Assembly: GCA_039931435.1 (NCBI GenBank)
Contig: JBDTRY010000193.1
Coordinates: 1 to 7,470 of the forward strand
Source of the DNA: JBDTRY01 sp039931435
Lineage (GTDB): Bacteria > Acidobacteriota > Thermoanaerobaculia > Gp7-AA8
DNA length: 7,470 nt
Direction of reading: 5' to 3'
Below the pieces are notes generated by a model. It saw nothing but the letters and a program-made list of their open reading frames with translations, made no database searches and was not told the origin of the DNA. The position numbers and the translations under genes were made by a program. Positions 1-6,121 of the stretch are shown in pieces. Numbering within the stretch: position 1 is the stretch's first letter; each line of letters starts with the position of its first letter.

Positions 1-30
1 GGAAACAGCTTCGTCGATGTGCTGGAGCAT
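1..30 (-). CDS. Possible 5' end of a gene running off the left edge
   Basis: On the minus strand an ATG at 30-28 opens a frame that reads M-L-Q-H-I-D-E-A-V-S to base 1 without a stop. Ten codons are too few to name a product. The case for a real gene is its position: a perfect TATAAT lies 7 nt upstream of the ATG, the same geometry as at ftsE and ftsX. It would lie downstream of ftsE on the same strand, but 285 bases and a repeat separate them, so it probably has its own transcript. No Shine-Dalgarno sequence is visible, which fits a leaderless message. It could be chance; sequence to the left would decide. Confidence 0.4.
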   Translation of the reverse strand, partial: MLQHIDEAVS

Positions 31-37
31 GGCGTGG

Positions 38-43
38 ATTATA
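38..43 (-). promoter_or_regulatory. -10 box (TATAAT) of the left-edge gene, near-leaderless
   Basis: Read on the minus strand, bases 43-38 are a perfect TATAAT, followed by 7 nt (CCACGCC) and then ATG. Transcription would start on or within a base or two of the start codon. No convincing -35 hexamer is visible about 17 nt upstream. The context TCTATAATCC is shared with the hemL promoter at 2104-2109. Confidence 0.5.
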
Positions 44-114
44 GAGGGCGACGGTGAGAGGAGAGAACGGCCCAGGCCGCGGTTGATGCAGCCATGACAC
101 GACTATCAAGGCGT

Positions 115-227
115 GTCATCCTGAAGCGTCGAGCGAAGGATCTCTTCCACCCTCCCTGTTGCCATCCGTAATGGGGGCCCGATTTTCGTTGAGAGATCCT
201 TCGGTCGCGTTGCTCCCTCAGGATGAC
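115..227. repeat. Palindromic dispersed repeat, GTCATCCTGA family, locus 1
   Basis: The left arm (115-146) begins GTCATCCTGA and ends GCGAAGGATCTCTT. The right arm (191-227) is its imperfect reverse complement, ending CTCAGGATGAC. About 44 unrelated bases separate them, so transcript from either strand could form a long hairpin. The same arms recur at 3447-3562, 6545-6645 and 6722-6807, always between genes. Dispersed palindromes of this type are common in Acidobacteriota and some other environmental phyla; their function is unknown. This copy lies downstream of ftsE. Confidence 0.85.
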
Positions 228-260
228 AAGCTCCCCAGGTCCCGGAAGGACCCGAGACGT

Positions 261-287
261 GTCAATTAGAAGCCTCGAGCGAAGGAC
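261..287 (+). repeat. Decayed half copy of the GTCATCCTGA repeat
   Basis: The segment starts GTCA and carries GAAGC-C-TCGAGCGAAGGA, matching the left arm at 115-146 apart from a few substitutions and one inserted base. No matching opposite arm follows before the end of ftsE at 316, so it looks like a degraded remnant. The rest of 228-315 holds nothing I recognise. Confidence 0.55.
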
Positions 288-310
288 CACAGCTACGTCG
301 CACGCCGGCG

Positions 311-335
311 CGTTCCTACCTCCAGGTCAGGAACG
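311..335. terminator. Small inverted repeat over the ftsE stop codon
   Basis: CGTTCCT (311-317) pairs with AGGAACG (329-335), with ACCT/AGGT inside, giving a tight hairpin that covers the ftsE stop codon. No T-run follows on the minus strand, so it is not a classical intrinsic terminator. It could slow RNA decay or be chance; the larger palindrome at 115-227 is an equally good candidate for ending ftsE transcription. Confidence 0.25.
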
Positions 336-1032
336 TGGTGGACGGTTGCGGCAGCGGCGACTCCTGCGAGGGAGAACGATCCTCGAGAATCCGGCCCTTG
401 TCGATCGTCAGTGTGCGCTTCGGCGCCCAGGCCAGGAGATCGCGGTCGTGCGTGGCCAGAATGGTCGTCGAGCCCCGCAGGTTGGCGTCGATGAATATCT
501 GCAGGATCTCACGCGAAAGGTCGGGGTCGAGGTTGCCGGTCGGTTCATCGGCAACGACGATAATGGGATCGTTGATCAGTGCCCTGGCAATGGCGATGCG
601 CTGCTGCTCTCCACCCGAAAGCTGCAGCGGGTAGGCATTGAATTTCTGGTGAAGGTTGACTGCGCGCAGCGAATTGAACACGCGCTGCTTGTGCTCTCTG
701 GCCGGAACGCCGAGCACGGTCAGAACAAACGCCAGATTGCCGTAGACGGTCATTCGCTCGATCAACTTGAAGTCCTGGAAGACCATCCCGATCTCCCGGC
801 GAAAGAACGGCAGCTGCGAGCGTTTGATCGTGGCCAGGTTCCGGCCATTGACGATGATCTGCCCGTCGCTGGGCAGCATCTGTCGGAGCAGCAGTTTCAG
901 GATTGTTGATTTACCCGCCCCGCTAACGCCGGTGAGATAGACGAACTCCCCTTTGTCCACGTGAAAATTGATGTCGTGCAGCGCCGTGGTCTGCCGGTCG
1001 AACTTCTTGCTGACGTGATAGAAGTGAATCAC
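316..1032 (-). CDS. ftsE: Cell division ATP-binding protein FtsE
   Basis: FtsE is the cytoplasmic ATPase of the FtsEX complex, an ABC-type machine at the division septum. It does not transport a substrate; it drives shape changes in FtsX that activate peptidoglycan hydrolases. All ABC motifs are present: Walker A GVSGAGKST at residues 35-43, Q-loop Gln86, signature LSGGEQQR at 138-145, Walker B IIVVADEP at 157-164 with catalytic Glu163, and switch His195. The opening IHFYHVSKKF is typical of FtsE. At 238 residues it is slightly longer than common homologues because of a Ser/Pro-rich tail after about residue 217. The start is GTG at 1032-1030. No Shine-Dalgarno sequence precedes it; an extended -10 box ends 7 nt upstream, implying a leaderless mRNA. 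Unusually, ftsX is divergent rather than downstream, so there is no translational coupling. Identification is firm. Confidence 0.96.
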   Translation of the reverse strand: MIHFYHVSKKFDRQTTALHDINFHVDKGEFVYLTGVSGAGKSTILKLLLRQMLPSDGQIIVNGRNLATIKRSQLPFFRREIGMVFQDFKLIERMTVYGNLAFVLTVLGVPAREHKQRVFNSLRAVNLHQKFNAYPLQLSGGEQQRIAIARALINDPIIVVADEPTGNLDPDLSREILQIFIDANLRGSTTILATHDRDLLAWAPKRTLTIDKGRILEDRSPSQESPLPQPSTTFLTWR

Positions 1033-1039
1033 CGCTGTG

Positions 1040-1048
1040 ATGATAGCA
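1040..1048 (-). promoter_or_regulatory. Extended -10 promoter of ftsE, leaderless
   Basis: On the minus strand bases 1048-1040 read TGC-TATCAT, an extended -10 element. Seven bases (CACAGCG) separate it from the GTG start, placing the transcription start at or next to the start codon. No -35 hexamer is recognisable, as is common with extended -10 promoters. The facing ftsX promoter has the same TGCTAT core and the same 7-nt distance. Confidence 0.55.
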
Positions 1049-1096
1049 AGGAGACGCGGCTCTGGCTTCGCTTGCCAGCCGCCGCTACCCGCCAGC

Positions 1097-1105
1097 TGCT
1101 ATTCT
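1097..1105 (+). promoter_or_regulatory. Extended -10 promoter of ftsX, leaderless
   Basis: Bases 1097-1105 read TGC-TATTCT, followed by 7 nt (TGCTTCG) and the ATG at 1113. This mirrors the ftsE promoter: the two extended -10 boxes lie back to back about 50 bp apart in the 80-bp gap, so their upstream contact zones overlap. No clear -35 hexamer or Shine-Dalgarno sequence is seen. Confidence 0.55.
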
Positions 1106-1112
1106 TGCTTCG

Positions 1113-2054
1113 ATGGCCAGGTCGTCCGTTCGAGAGCGCCGCGAGAAAAGCCGGGTTACCTCGGCCACCTTCTCCTATTACATCCGCGAGGCTCTGCGAA
1201 GGATCTGGGTTTCCCGGCGAACGAGTTTCGTGGCCATGGCCATGATTGCCATGTCCCTCCTGATCCTCGGTGGATTTCTACTGGTCTCGGACAACCTCAG
1301 CCGATCCATCGATCGCTGGCAGGCCAACTCCCGCATGGCCATTTACTTCCGGAGTAACGCACAGCCGGAAGAGATTGCAGCGATGGAAAAATATCTTGCC
1401 ACTGAGCAAGGGATGGAGAGACGACATTTCGTCTCGTCGGCCGAGGCTCTGGTTCGCTTCAAATCGCTCTTTGCAAATCTTTCTTCGATCGTGAACGAAC
1501 TCGGGCAGAACCCGTTTCCGCCCTCCTTCGAGGTACAGGTCTCCCGCACCGTATTCAATGCCCCCCGGTTCGAAAGCGTTCTGGCCCGCATCCGGGGAAT
1601 GGCCGGGGTGGACGCGGTGCAGCTGGATTGGGAGTGGGCTGCAAAACTACGAAAGATCGCCGGATACCTGAACACGGTCGGTCTGGCGGCTGGCGGACTG
1701 CTGGCACTGGCGGCGATTTTCATGATTGCCAACGTCATCCGTCTGACGTCGTTCATCTACCGGGACGAAATCGAGATCATGCGGCTGGTGGGTGCGAACG
1801 AAAGCGTCGTACGCGGTCCGTTTCTGGCCGAGGGGCTTCTTCAGGGCACCGCGGGAGGGGCACTCTCGCTGGTCCTGCTTTATGCTCTGTTCGAGATAGC
1901 ACGATATTCATCGCTTCCGCAGACCAGCCTGGGCTCGTTTCTCCTCATCGGATTTCTCTCCTGGCAGAAATGTGCGGCGCTTGTTGCCGGAGGAATGGCT
2001 GCAGGGTTGATCGGCAGCTGGATCTCGCTCATGCGCAGGCCCGAAGAGACCTGA
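1113..2054 (+). CDS. ftsX: Cell division protein FtsX, permease-like subunit
   Basis: FtsX is the inner-membrane partner of FtsE. It passes ATPase-driven movement to periplasmic activators of murein hydrolases during septation. The 313-residue protein has the family layout: a basic cytoplasmic N-terminus, TM1 at about 37-59, an extracytoplasmic domain at about 60-185 containing the NPFPPSFEV motif (133-141), TM2 at about 186-208, TM3 at about 240-262 and TM4 at about 286-306. The cytoplasmic segment EIEIMRLVGA (219-228), followed by a PF-EGLLQG stretch, is the characteristic FtsX region between TM2 and TM3 and probably contacts FtsE. The ATG at 1113 is supported by the -10 box 7 nt upstream. 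No M23 peptidase or EnvC-like gene, often found beside ftsEX, follows; hemL starts 64 bp downstream with its own promoter. The oddity is its divergent orientation from ftsE. Confidence 0.95.
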   Translation: MARSSVRERREKSRVTSATFSYYIREALRRIWVSRRTSFVAMAMIAMSLLILGGFLLVSDNLSRSIDRWQANSRMAIYFRSNAQPEEIAAMEKYLATEQGMERRHFVSSAEALVRFKSLFANLSSIVNELGQNPFPPSFEVQVSRTVFNAPRFESVLARIRGMAGVDAVQLDWEWAAKLRKIAGYLNTVGLAAGGLLALAAIFMIANVIRLTSFIYRDEIEIMRLVGANESVVRGPFLAEGLLQGTAGGALSLVLLYALFEIARYSSLPQTSLGSFLLIGFLSWQKCAALVAGGMAAGLIGSWISLMRRPEET

Positions 2055-2103
2055 GAGAAAGTCGGCCCGGGCAGACCGCGATCAGCACTCCATCGCTGTC
2101 GTC

Positions 2104-2109
2104 TATAAT
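2104..2109 (+). promoter_or_regulatory. -10 box (TATAAT) of hemL
   Basis: A perfect TATAAT at 2104-2109 lies 9 nt before the hemL ATG, within the 64-bp gap after ftsX. The expected transcription start falls 2-3 nt before the ATG or on it, so the message has essentially no leader. No Shine-Dalgarno sequence and no good -35 hexamer are visible. The box implies hemL can be transcribed independently of ftsX. Confidence 0.55.
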
Positions 2110-2118
2110 CCGCCTCCC

Positions 2119-3411
2119 ATGGGGAAACAGTCAGACAAGCTCTTCCAGCAGGCACAAAAAGTCATTCCGGGCGGCGTAAACTCCCCGATCCGGGCCTTCC
2201 GGGCGGTGGGCGGGACGCCAGTGTTCATCGACCAGGGACAGGGATCCCGCATCTTCGACGTCGACAATCTTCAATACATCGATTGCGTGTGCTCCTGGGG
2301 CGCGCTCATTCTCGGCCATGGTCATCGTTACGTCGTCGAGGCCGTGAAGCGAGCCGCCACGCGCGGATTTTCGTTCGGCGCTCCGACGGCAGGAGAGATC
2401 GAGCTGGCGGAGATGATCTGCGCGGCAGTTCCGTCGATCGAAATGGTCCGGCTGGTGAACTCCGGTACCGAGGCGACCATGAGCGCCATGCGATTAGCTC
2501 GCGCCGCGACGGGAAGACGAAAAATCCTGAAATTCGACGGAGGGAACCACGGACACGTCGACTCTCTGCTGATCAAAACAAGCACCCAGAATGTCGTGGC
2601 GGGATCCCCCGATTCGGCGGGCGTCCCCAAAGAGTTTGCCAGGCTCTCGGTCAGCGTTCGTTACAACGACCTGAACGGCGCGCGCCTGGCACTGGAAAAG
2701 TTCGAGAACGATTTCGCGGCCATCATTGTCGAGCCGGTGGCCGGCAACATGGGTTGCATCCCGCCGGAACCCGGTTTTCTGTCGGGTCTCAGAGAGCTGT
2801 GCGACAAGTCTTCCACGCTTCTCATATTCGATGAAGTGATGACAGGCTTCCGCGTGGCCTGGGGCGGAGCGCAGACGCTGTACAGCGTCAAACCAGACAT
2901 CACCACCTTGGGGAAAATCATCGGCGGGGGTGTTCCCATCGGTGCCTACGGAGCCTCCCGGGATCTGATGAAGCTGGTCTCGCCGCTCGGTCCCATGGAT
3001 CAATCCGGCACGCTGTCCGGCAATCCGCTGGCAGTTGCCGCCGGAAAATCCACGCTGAGCGTTCTGAAGAACGCCGTGTACGGCGAGCTCGAAGAACGGA
3101 CCAAGCAGTTCGAGGACGAGCTGCGCGGAGTGGCAGCGGCGCGCAAGATTCCGATCCAGATCAACAGGGTTGGCTCGATGTGGACGCTGTTCTTTTCCGA
3201 TCAACGGGTGACTGACCTGATCTCGGCCCGCCATTCGGACTCGAACAGGTTCAACCGATTCTTCCACCTCATGCTCGACCAGGGAGTGTATCTGCCACCG
3301 TCGCAGTTCGAGGCGGCATTTTTCTCCGCCGCGCACGCCAAGAAGGATATCCAGCAGGTCGTGGAGCGGGCGGACAAGGCCATGAAGACGATCGCCAAGG
3401 AGATCGAGTAG
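2119..3411 (+). CDS. hemL: Glutamate-1-semialdehyde 2,1-aminomutase (HemL)
   Basis: HemL is a cytoplasmic PLP enzyme that converts glutamate-1-semialdehyde to 5-aminolevulinate, the last step of the C5 route to heme and other tetrapyrroles. The 430 residues match the usual length. Family hallmarks are IPGGVNSPIRAFRAVGG (16-32), the phosphate-binding NSGTEA (114-119), FDEVMTGFR (237-245) with Asp238 facing the PLP ring nitrogen, LGKIIGGG (264-271) with Lys266 as Schiff-base lysine, GTLSGNP (297-303) and GVYLPPSQFEA near the C-terminus. Two departures are visible. The usual YHGH reads NHGH, with Asn143 replacing an aromatic residue that normally stacks on PLP. The following segment, usually KAGSG, is KTSTQ (153-157), where the substrate-gating loop begins. 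The rest is close enough to HemL that I keep the name, but substrate or kinetics may differ. The ATG is fixed by the TATAAT 9 nt upstream. Confidence 0.92.
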   Translation: MGKQSDKLFQQAQKVIPGGVNSPIRAFRAVGGTPVFIDQGQGSRIFDVDNLQYIDCVCSWGALILGHGHRYVVEAVKRAATRGFSFGAPTAGEIELAEMICAAVPSIEMVRLVNSGTEATMSAMRLARAATGRRKILKFDGGNHGHVDSLLIKTSTQNVVAGSPDSAGVPKEFARLSVSVRYNDLNGARLALEKFENDFAAIIVEPVAGNMGCIPPEPGFLSGLRELCDKSSTLLIFDEVMTGFRVAWGGAQTLYSVKPDITTLGKIIGGGVPIGAYGASRDLMKLVSPLGPMDQSGTLSGNPLAVAAGKSTLSVLKNAVYGELEERTKQFEDELRGVAAARKIPIQINRVGSMWTLFFSDQRVTDLISARHSDSNRFNRFFHLMLDQGVYLPPSQFEAAFFSAAHAKKDIQQVVERADKAMKTIAKEIE

Positions 3412-3446
3412 CGGGGGACCGCGGACGGCCAATCCTGCACCACGGA

Positions 3447-3562
3447 AGATCCCTCCTCGCTTCGCTCGTTCGGGATGACATCCTGGCGATTCGCGTAGCC
3501 CCGTTAAATCAGAAGCGACCTCCTCGGAGTGTCATCCTGAAGCGTCGAGCGAAGGATCTCTT
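3447..3562. repeat. GTCATCC-family repeat, locus 2, in reversed arrangement
   Basis: Two half units lie in the gap between the convergent hemL and phosphotransferase genes. The first (3447-3479) is in reverse orientation, a variant reading AGATCCCTCC...CGGGATGAC. The second (3531-3562) is a forward copy, GTCATCCTGA...GAAGGATCTCTT, nearly identical to the left arm of locus 1. Here the GTCATC ends face each other, the opposite of the other loci where they face outward. The arms can still pair, so a bidirectional transcription-ending role is possible, but no T-run is visible. The remaining bases of 3412-3626 hold nothing else I recognise. Confidence 0.75.
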
Positions 3563-3626
3563 CTACCTTCCCGGGCGCTCGAATGCCTTCACCCGCTCGC
3601 CAGGTAAGCGCCGCCTCGCTCACTAA

Positions 3627-5024
3627 CTAATACGCGTTTTCGTGCTTCAGGCCGTGGCGTACCGTCATGAGCAGGATCTTCATGTCCAGCATCAGCGACC
3701 AGTTCTCGATGTAGTACAAATCATGCTCGATGCGCATGCGCACGGAAGTGTTTCCCCGCCAGCCATGGACCTGAGCCCAGCCCGTGATTCCGGAACGGAC
3801 CCGATGGCGGAGCACGTAGTGGGGGAACTCCGAACGAAACTGTTCGACGAACTGCGGCCTCTCCGGACGTGGCCCGACAAGACTCATCTCCCCACGCACG
3901 ACATTCCAGAGCTGGGGAAGCTCGTCCAGCGACCAGGCGCGAATGAGACTCCCGATTTTCGTCCGGCGGGGATCATCCCGATGCGCCCACACGGCCCCCG
4001 TCTCACTCTCAGCCTCGGGACGCATGGAACGGAACTTGAGAATCTGGAACGGTGCCCCGTCCAGTCCCATACGTTCCTGGCGGTAAAAGATCGGGCCGCG
4101 ATCTTCCATCCAGATCAGGAGCGCGATCAGAGCCATCGCCGGCCAAACCAGAATCAGCGCCGCCAGAGAAACCGCCAGGTCGAAGGCACGCTTCACGAAA
4201 CGGCTCCAGCCCATGAGCGGCGAGTCGGAGAGGTTGACAGTTGGCAGTCCGTCGAGATCCTCCACGCGCGAACGAAGGGCCATGTACTGAAGCAGATCGG
4301 GAACGACGTGAATGGAAACGAACTCGCGCATCAGCGAATCCAGCAGGATCATCATCGAGGATCCCGACGACTGCGGAACGGCAACGTAGACGTGATCGAT
4401 GCCTTCCCGCCGCACGATCCCCGCGGCCTCCTCGAGGCTCCCCAACCGTTTCAGTCCGTCCAGTTCCATCTCATCGAGCGCCACGTAGCCGACGATCTCG
4501 AATCCCAGCTCGCGGTGCCGGCTCATGCGATCGACTACCGCCCGCGCCAGCTCGCCGTTGCCGGCGATGAGAACGCGATCGAGATCCTTACCCTGACGGT
4601 GCCGGCGCTCGACCACACTGCGCACAGCTGTGTGGGAGGCGAGGATGAAGACGACTTCGGCGAGGGCGAACATGGCCAGCGTGGCCCGCGAGTAGTACAC
4701 GTTCGGACTGGAAGGGCGGATCCAGAGCAGCATTCCGGACAGCACCACCGTCCCCAGAACGGTCCCGATGATCACACTGACCCACTCCTCCGATCGCGAC
4801 GAGCGCGGCCGATAGACTCCTTCGAGGAGAAAGGCCAGAGGGAAAATCACTGCCACCAGGGGCAGGATGTGTGTGTAGACCTCCACTCCCTGCCAACCCT
4901 TGGTCACGGGGATGACCTCGAGTGCGAACCGCAGGTAGTAGGCGACGAGCATGGCCATGATCGACGCCAGGGCATCGATCAGGAAGTAGATCGCATTCAA
5001 TCCCTGCTGTTTTCTCTGAATCAT
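3627..5024 (-). CDS. Polyprenyl-phosphate glycosyl-1-phosphate transferase (WcaJ/WbaP-type)
   Basis: This membrane enzyme transfers a sugar 1-phosphate from a nucleotide sugar to undecaprenyl phosphate, the first step of many exopolysaccharide, capsule and O-antigen pathways. The 465 residues show the full architecture: four N-terminal membrane segments at about 10-32, 50-71, 82-102 and 112-133; a Rossmann-like CoA_binding_3 domain at about 148-250 beginning VLIAGNGELA; a further hydrophobic segment at about 283-306; and the C-terminal catalytic bac_transf domain. Catalytic-domain motifs include KRAFDL (278-283), FYRQERMG (313-320), FRSMR (331-335), SLDELPQLWNVVRGEMSLVG (365-384) continuing into PRPERP, and RSGITGWAQVHG (410-421). 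The sugar (glucose or galactose) cannot be read from sequence. Its ATG overlaps the upstream glycosyltransferase stop in an ATGA, and no Shine-Dalgarno sequence is seen, so translation is probably coupled. It is last in the operon. Confidence 0.93.
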   Translation of the reverse strand: MIQRKQQGLNAIYFLIDALASIMAMLVAYYLRFALEVIPVTKGWQGVEVYTHILPLVAVIFPLAFLLEGVYRPRSSRSEEWVSVIIGTVLGTVVLSGMLLWIRPSSPNVYYSRATLAMFALAEVVFILASHTAVRSVVERRHRQGKDLDRVLIAGNGELARAVVDRMSRHRELGFEIVGYVALDEMELDGLKRLGSLEEAAGIVRREGIDHVYVAVPQSSGSSMMILLDSLMREFVSIHVVPDLLQYMALRSRVEDLDGLPTVNLSDSPLMGWSRFVKRAFDLAVSLAALILVWPAMALIALLIWMEDRGPIFYRQERMGLDGAPFQILKFRSMRPEAESETGAVWAHRDDPRRTKIGSLIRAWSLDELPQLWNVVRGEMSLVGPRPERPQFVEQFRSEFPHYVLRHRVRSGITGWAQVHGWRGNTSVRMRIEHDLYYIENWSLMLDMKILLMTVRHGLKHENAY

Positions 5025-6121
5025 TGCCGGTGAACATCGTCAATCAGGGCGGTGAGCTCATGCTGAAACCGGGCTCGGGAGAACCGATTTGCGTGGGCCC
5101 GGATCGCGCCACGGTCCCATCGTGTTTGTTCAGCCCGTCCGACAGCGCTCAGGAGCGAATCCACGGAAGGCTCGTCAAAAAAAATCCCCGTCTCTCCATC
5201 GACCACTGTGTCCAGAGAGCCACCTTTCCGAAGAGCCACGACCGGCGTACCGAGAGCCATTGCTTCCAGGCAGGTGATCCCAAAATCCTCCACTCCTGGC
5301 AGAATCAGACTCAGGGCCCGGGCATACAGCAAAAGCAGTTCCTCCTCTGATACGAACCCGAGGATGCTGACGTTGGGTCCAGCCAGATCGCGAAGCTCAT
5401 CTCCCAGAGGCCCATCGCCGACCACGATCAACTTCCTCTCCCCGCTCCGGAAGGCCTCGATGGCCATCTCGATCCTCTTGTAGGGCACAAGCGCGGATAC
5501 GATCAGATGATAGTCCCCTCGGCTCTCGACCAGCTCCGGTTCCAGAAAGGCCTGGTCCACAAATGGGTGAACGACCGCGGCCTCACGCCCATAGTGACGT
5601 CGAATGCGATCGCGCACGAACGCGGAGTTGGCCACGAAGAGATCGACGTTTGCGGCCGTCTTCTGGTCCCAGCGCCTTAGAAATGGAGCCACGACATTTG
5701 CAGCGAAGCGCGTGAAGGGACGCTCCGGTGGAAAGTAATCGTCGAAACGGTCCCAGATGTAGCGCATTGGCGTGTGGCAGTAGCTGACGTGAGGAGCGGC
5801 AGTGCTGACCCCTTTGGCAACGCAGTGACTGGAAGAGATAACGAGATCGTAATTCTGCAGACTCCACTGCTGTACGGCAAAGGGAAAAAGCGGAAGAAGC
5901 TTCCGGTAATCATCGATTTTTTCGGCCCATCGCTGCAGCGATGATGTGTGGATGACGCGCTTTTCGATAAACGGGGAGACCGCTCCCTGAAAATGGAAGA
6001 GGGTAAAAAGCTCCGCTGCCGGGTACAGCTGAAGAATGGCTTCCAGGACCTTTTCGCCCCCGCGCATGCCCGTGAGCCAGTCATGGATGACTGCTACGCG
6101 GTCATGGGTTGGCTCATTCAT
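5021..6121 (-). CDS. GT4 family glycosyltransferase, WbaZ-like
   Basis: This is a GT-B fold, retaining glycosyltransferase of family GT4, resembling WbaZ-type mannosyltransferases of O-antigen and exopolysaccharide synthesis; the actual sugar is unproven. It should act at the cytoplasmic membrane face on the lipid-linked acceptor started by the next gene. With the start at 6121 it has 366 residues. The N-terminal domain opens VAVIHDWLTGMRGGEKVLE (9-27), including the GGEK acceptor-side loop. The C-terminal domain shows SALVPYKRIEMAIEAF (209-224), VVGDGP (233-238), and the EX7E motif EDFGITCLE (Glu278 and Glu286), then EAMALGTPVVA. A longer in-frame start at 6253 would add 44 Arg/Pro/Thr-rich residues overlapping the zinc-ribbon ORF. 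I prefer 6121 because its ATG sits in TGATGAATGA, overlapping the stop of that ORF by 8 bases. Its own stop overlaps the downstream start by 4. Confidence 0.92.
   Translation of the reverse strand: MNEPTHDRVAVIHDWLTGMRGGEKVLEAILQLYPAAELFTLFHFQGAVSPFIEKRVIHTSSLQRWAEKIDDYRKLLPLFPFAVQQWSLQNYDLVISSSHCVAKGVSTAAPHVSYCHTPMRYIWDRFDDYFPPERPFTRFAANVVAPFLRRWDQKTAANVDLFVANSAFVRDRIRRHYGREAAVVHPFVDQAFLEPELVESRGDYHLIVSALVPYKRIEMAIEAFRSGERKLIVVGDGPLGDELRDLAGPNVSILGFVSEEELLLLYARALSLILPGVEDFGITCLEAMALGTPVVALRKGGSLDTVVDGETGIFFDEPSVDSLLSAVGRAEQTRWDRGAIRAHANRFSRARFQHELTALIDDVHRQ

Noticed and set aside
39..290. Short minus-strand ORF covering the left intergenic region
   Set aside because: Most of it is the GTCATCC palindrome translated; similar peptides appear wherever that repeat occurs.
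223..909. Long plus-strand ORF opposite ftsE
   Set aside because: It is an antisense shadow of the firmly identified ftsE and its translation lacks recognisable motifs.
2494..3432. Minus-strand ORF of 312 codons opposite hemL
   Set aside because: It mirrors hemL codons in a GC-rich sequence; the His/Arg/Gly-rich translation shows no domain, and hemL is complete and convincing.
3447..3562. Classical bidirectional intrinsic terminator between hemL and the phosphotransferase gene
   Set aside because: The arms can pair, but no T-run follows on either strand, so I list it only as a repeat.
3642..5033. Plus-strand ORF of 463 codons opposite the phosphotransferase gene
   Set aside because: It is almost exactly coextensive with a gene having all family motifs; its His/Arg/Gln-rich translation is typical of an antisense shadow.
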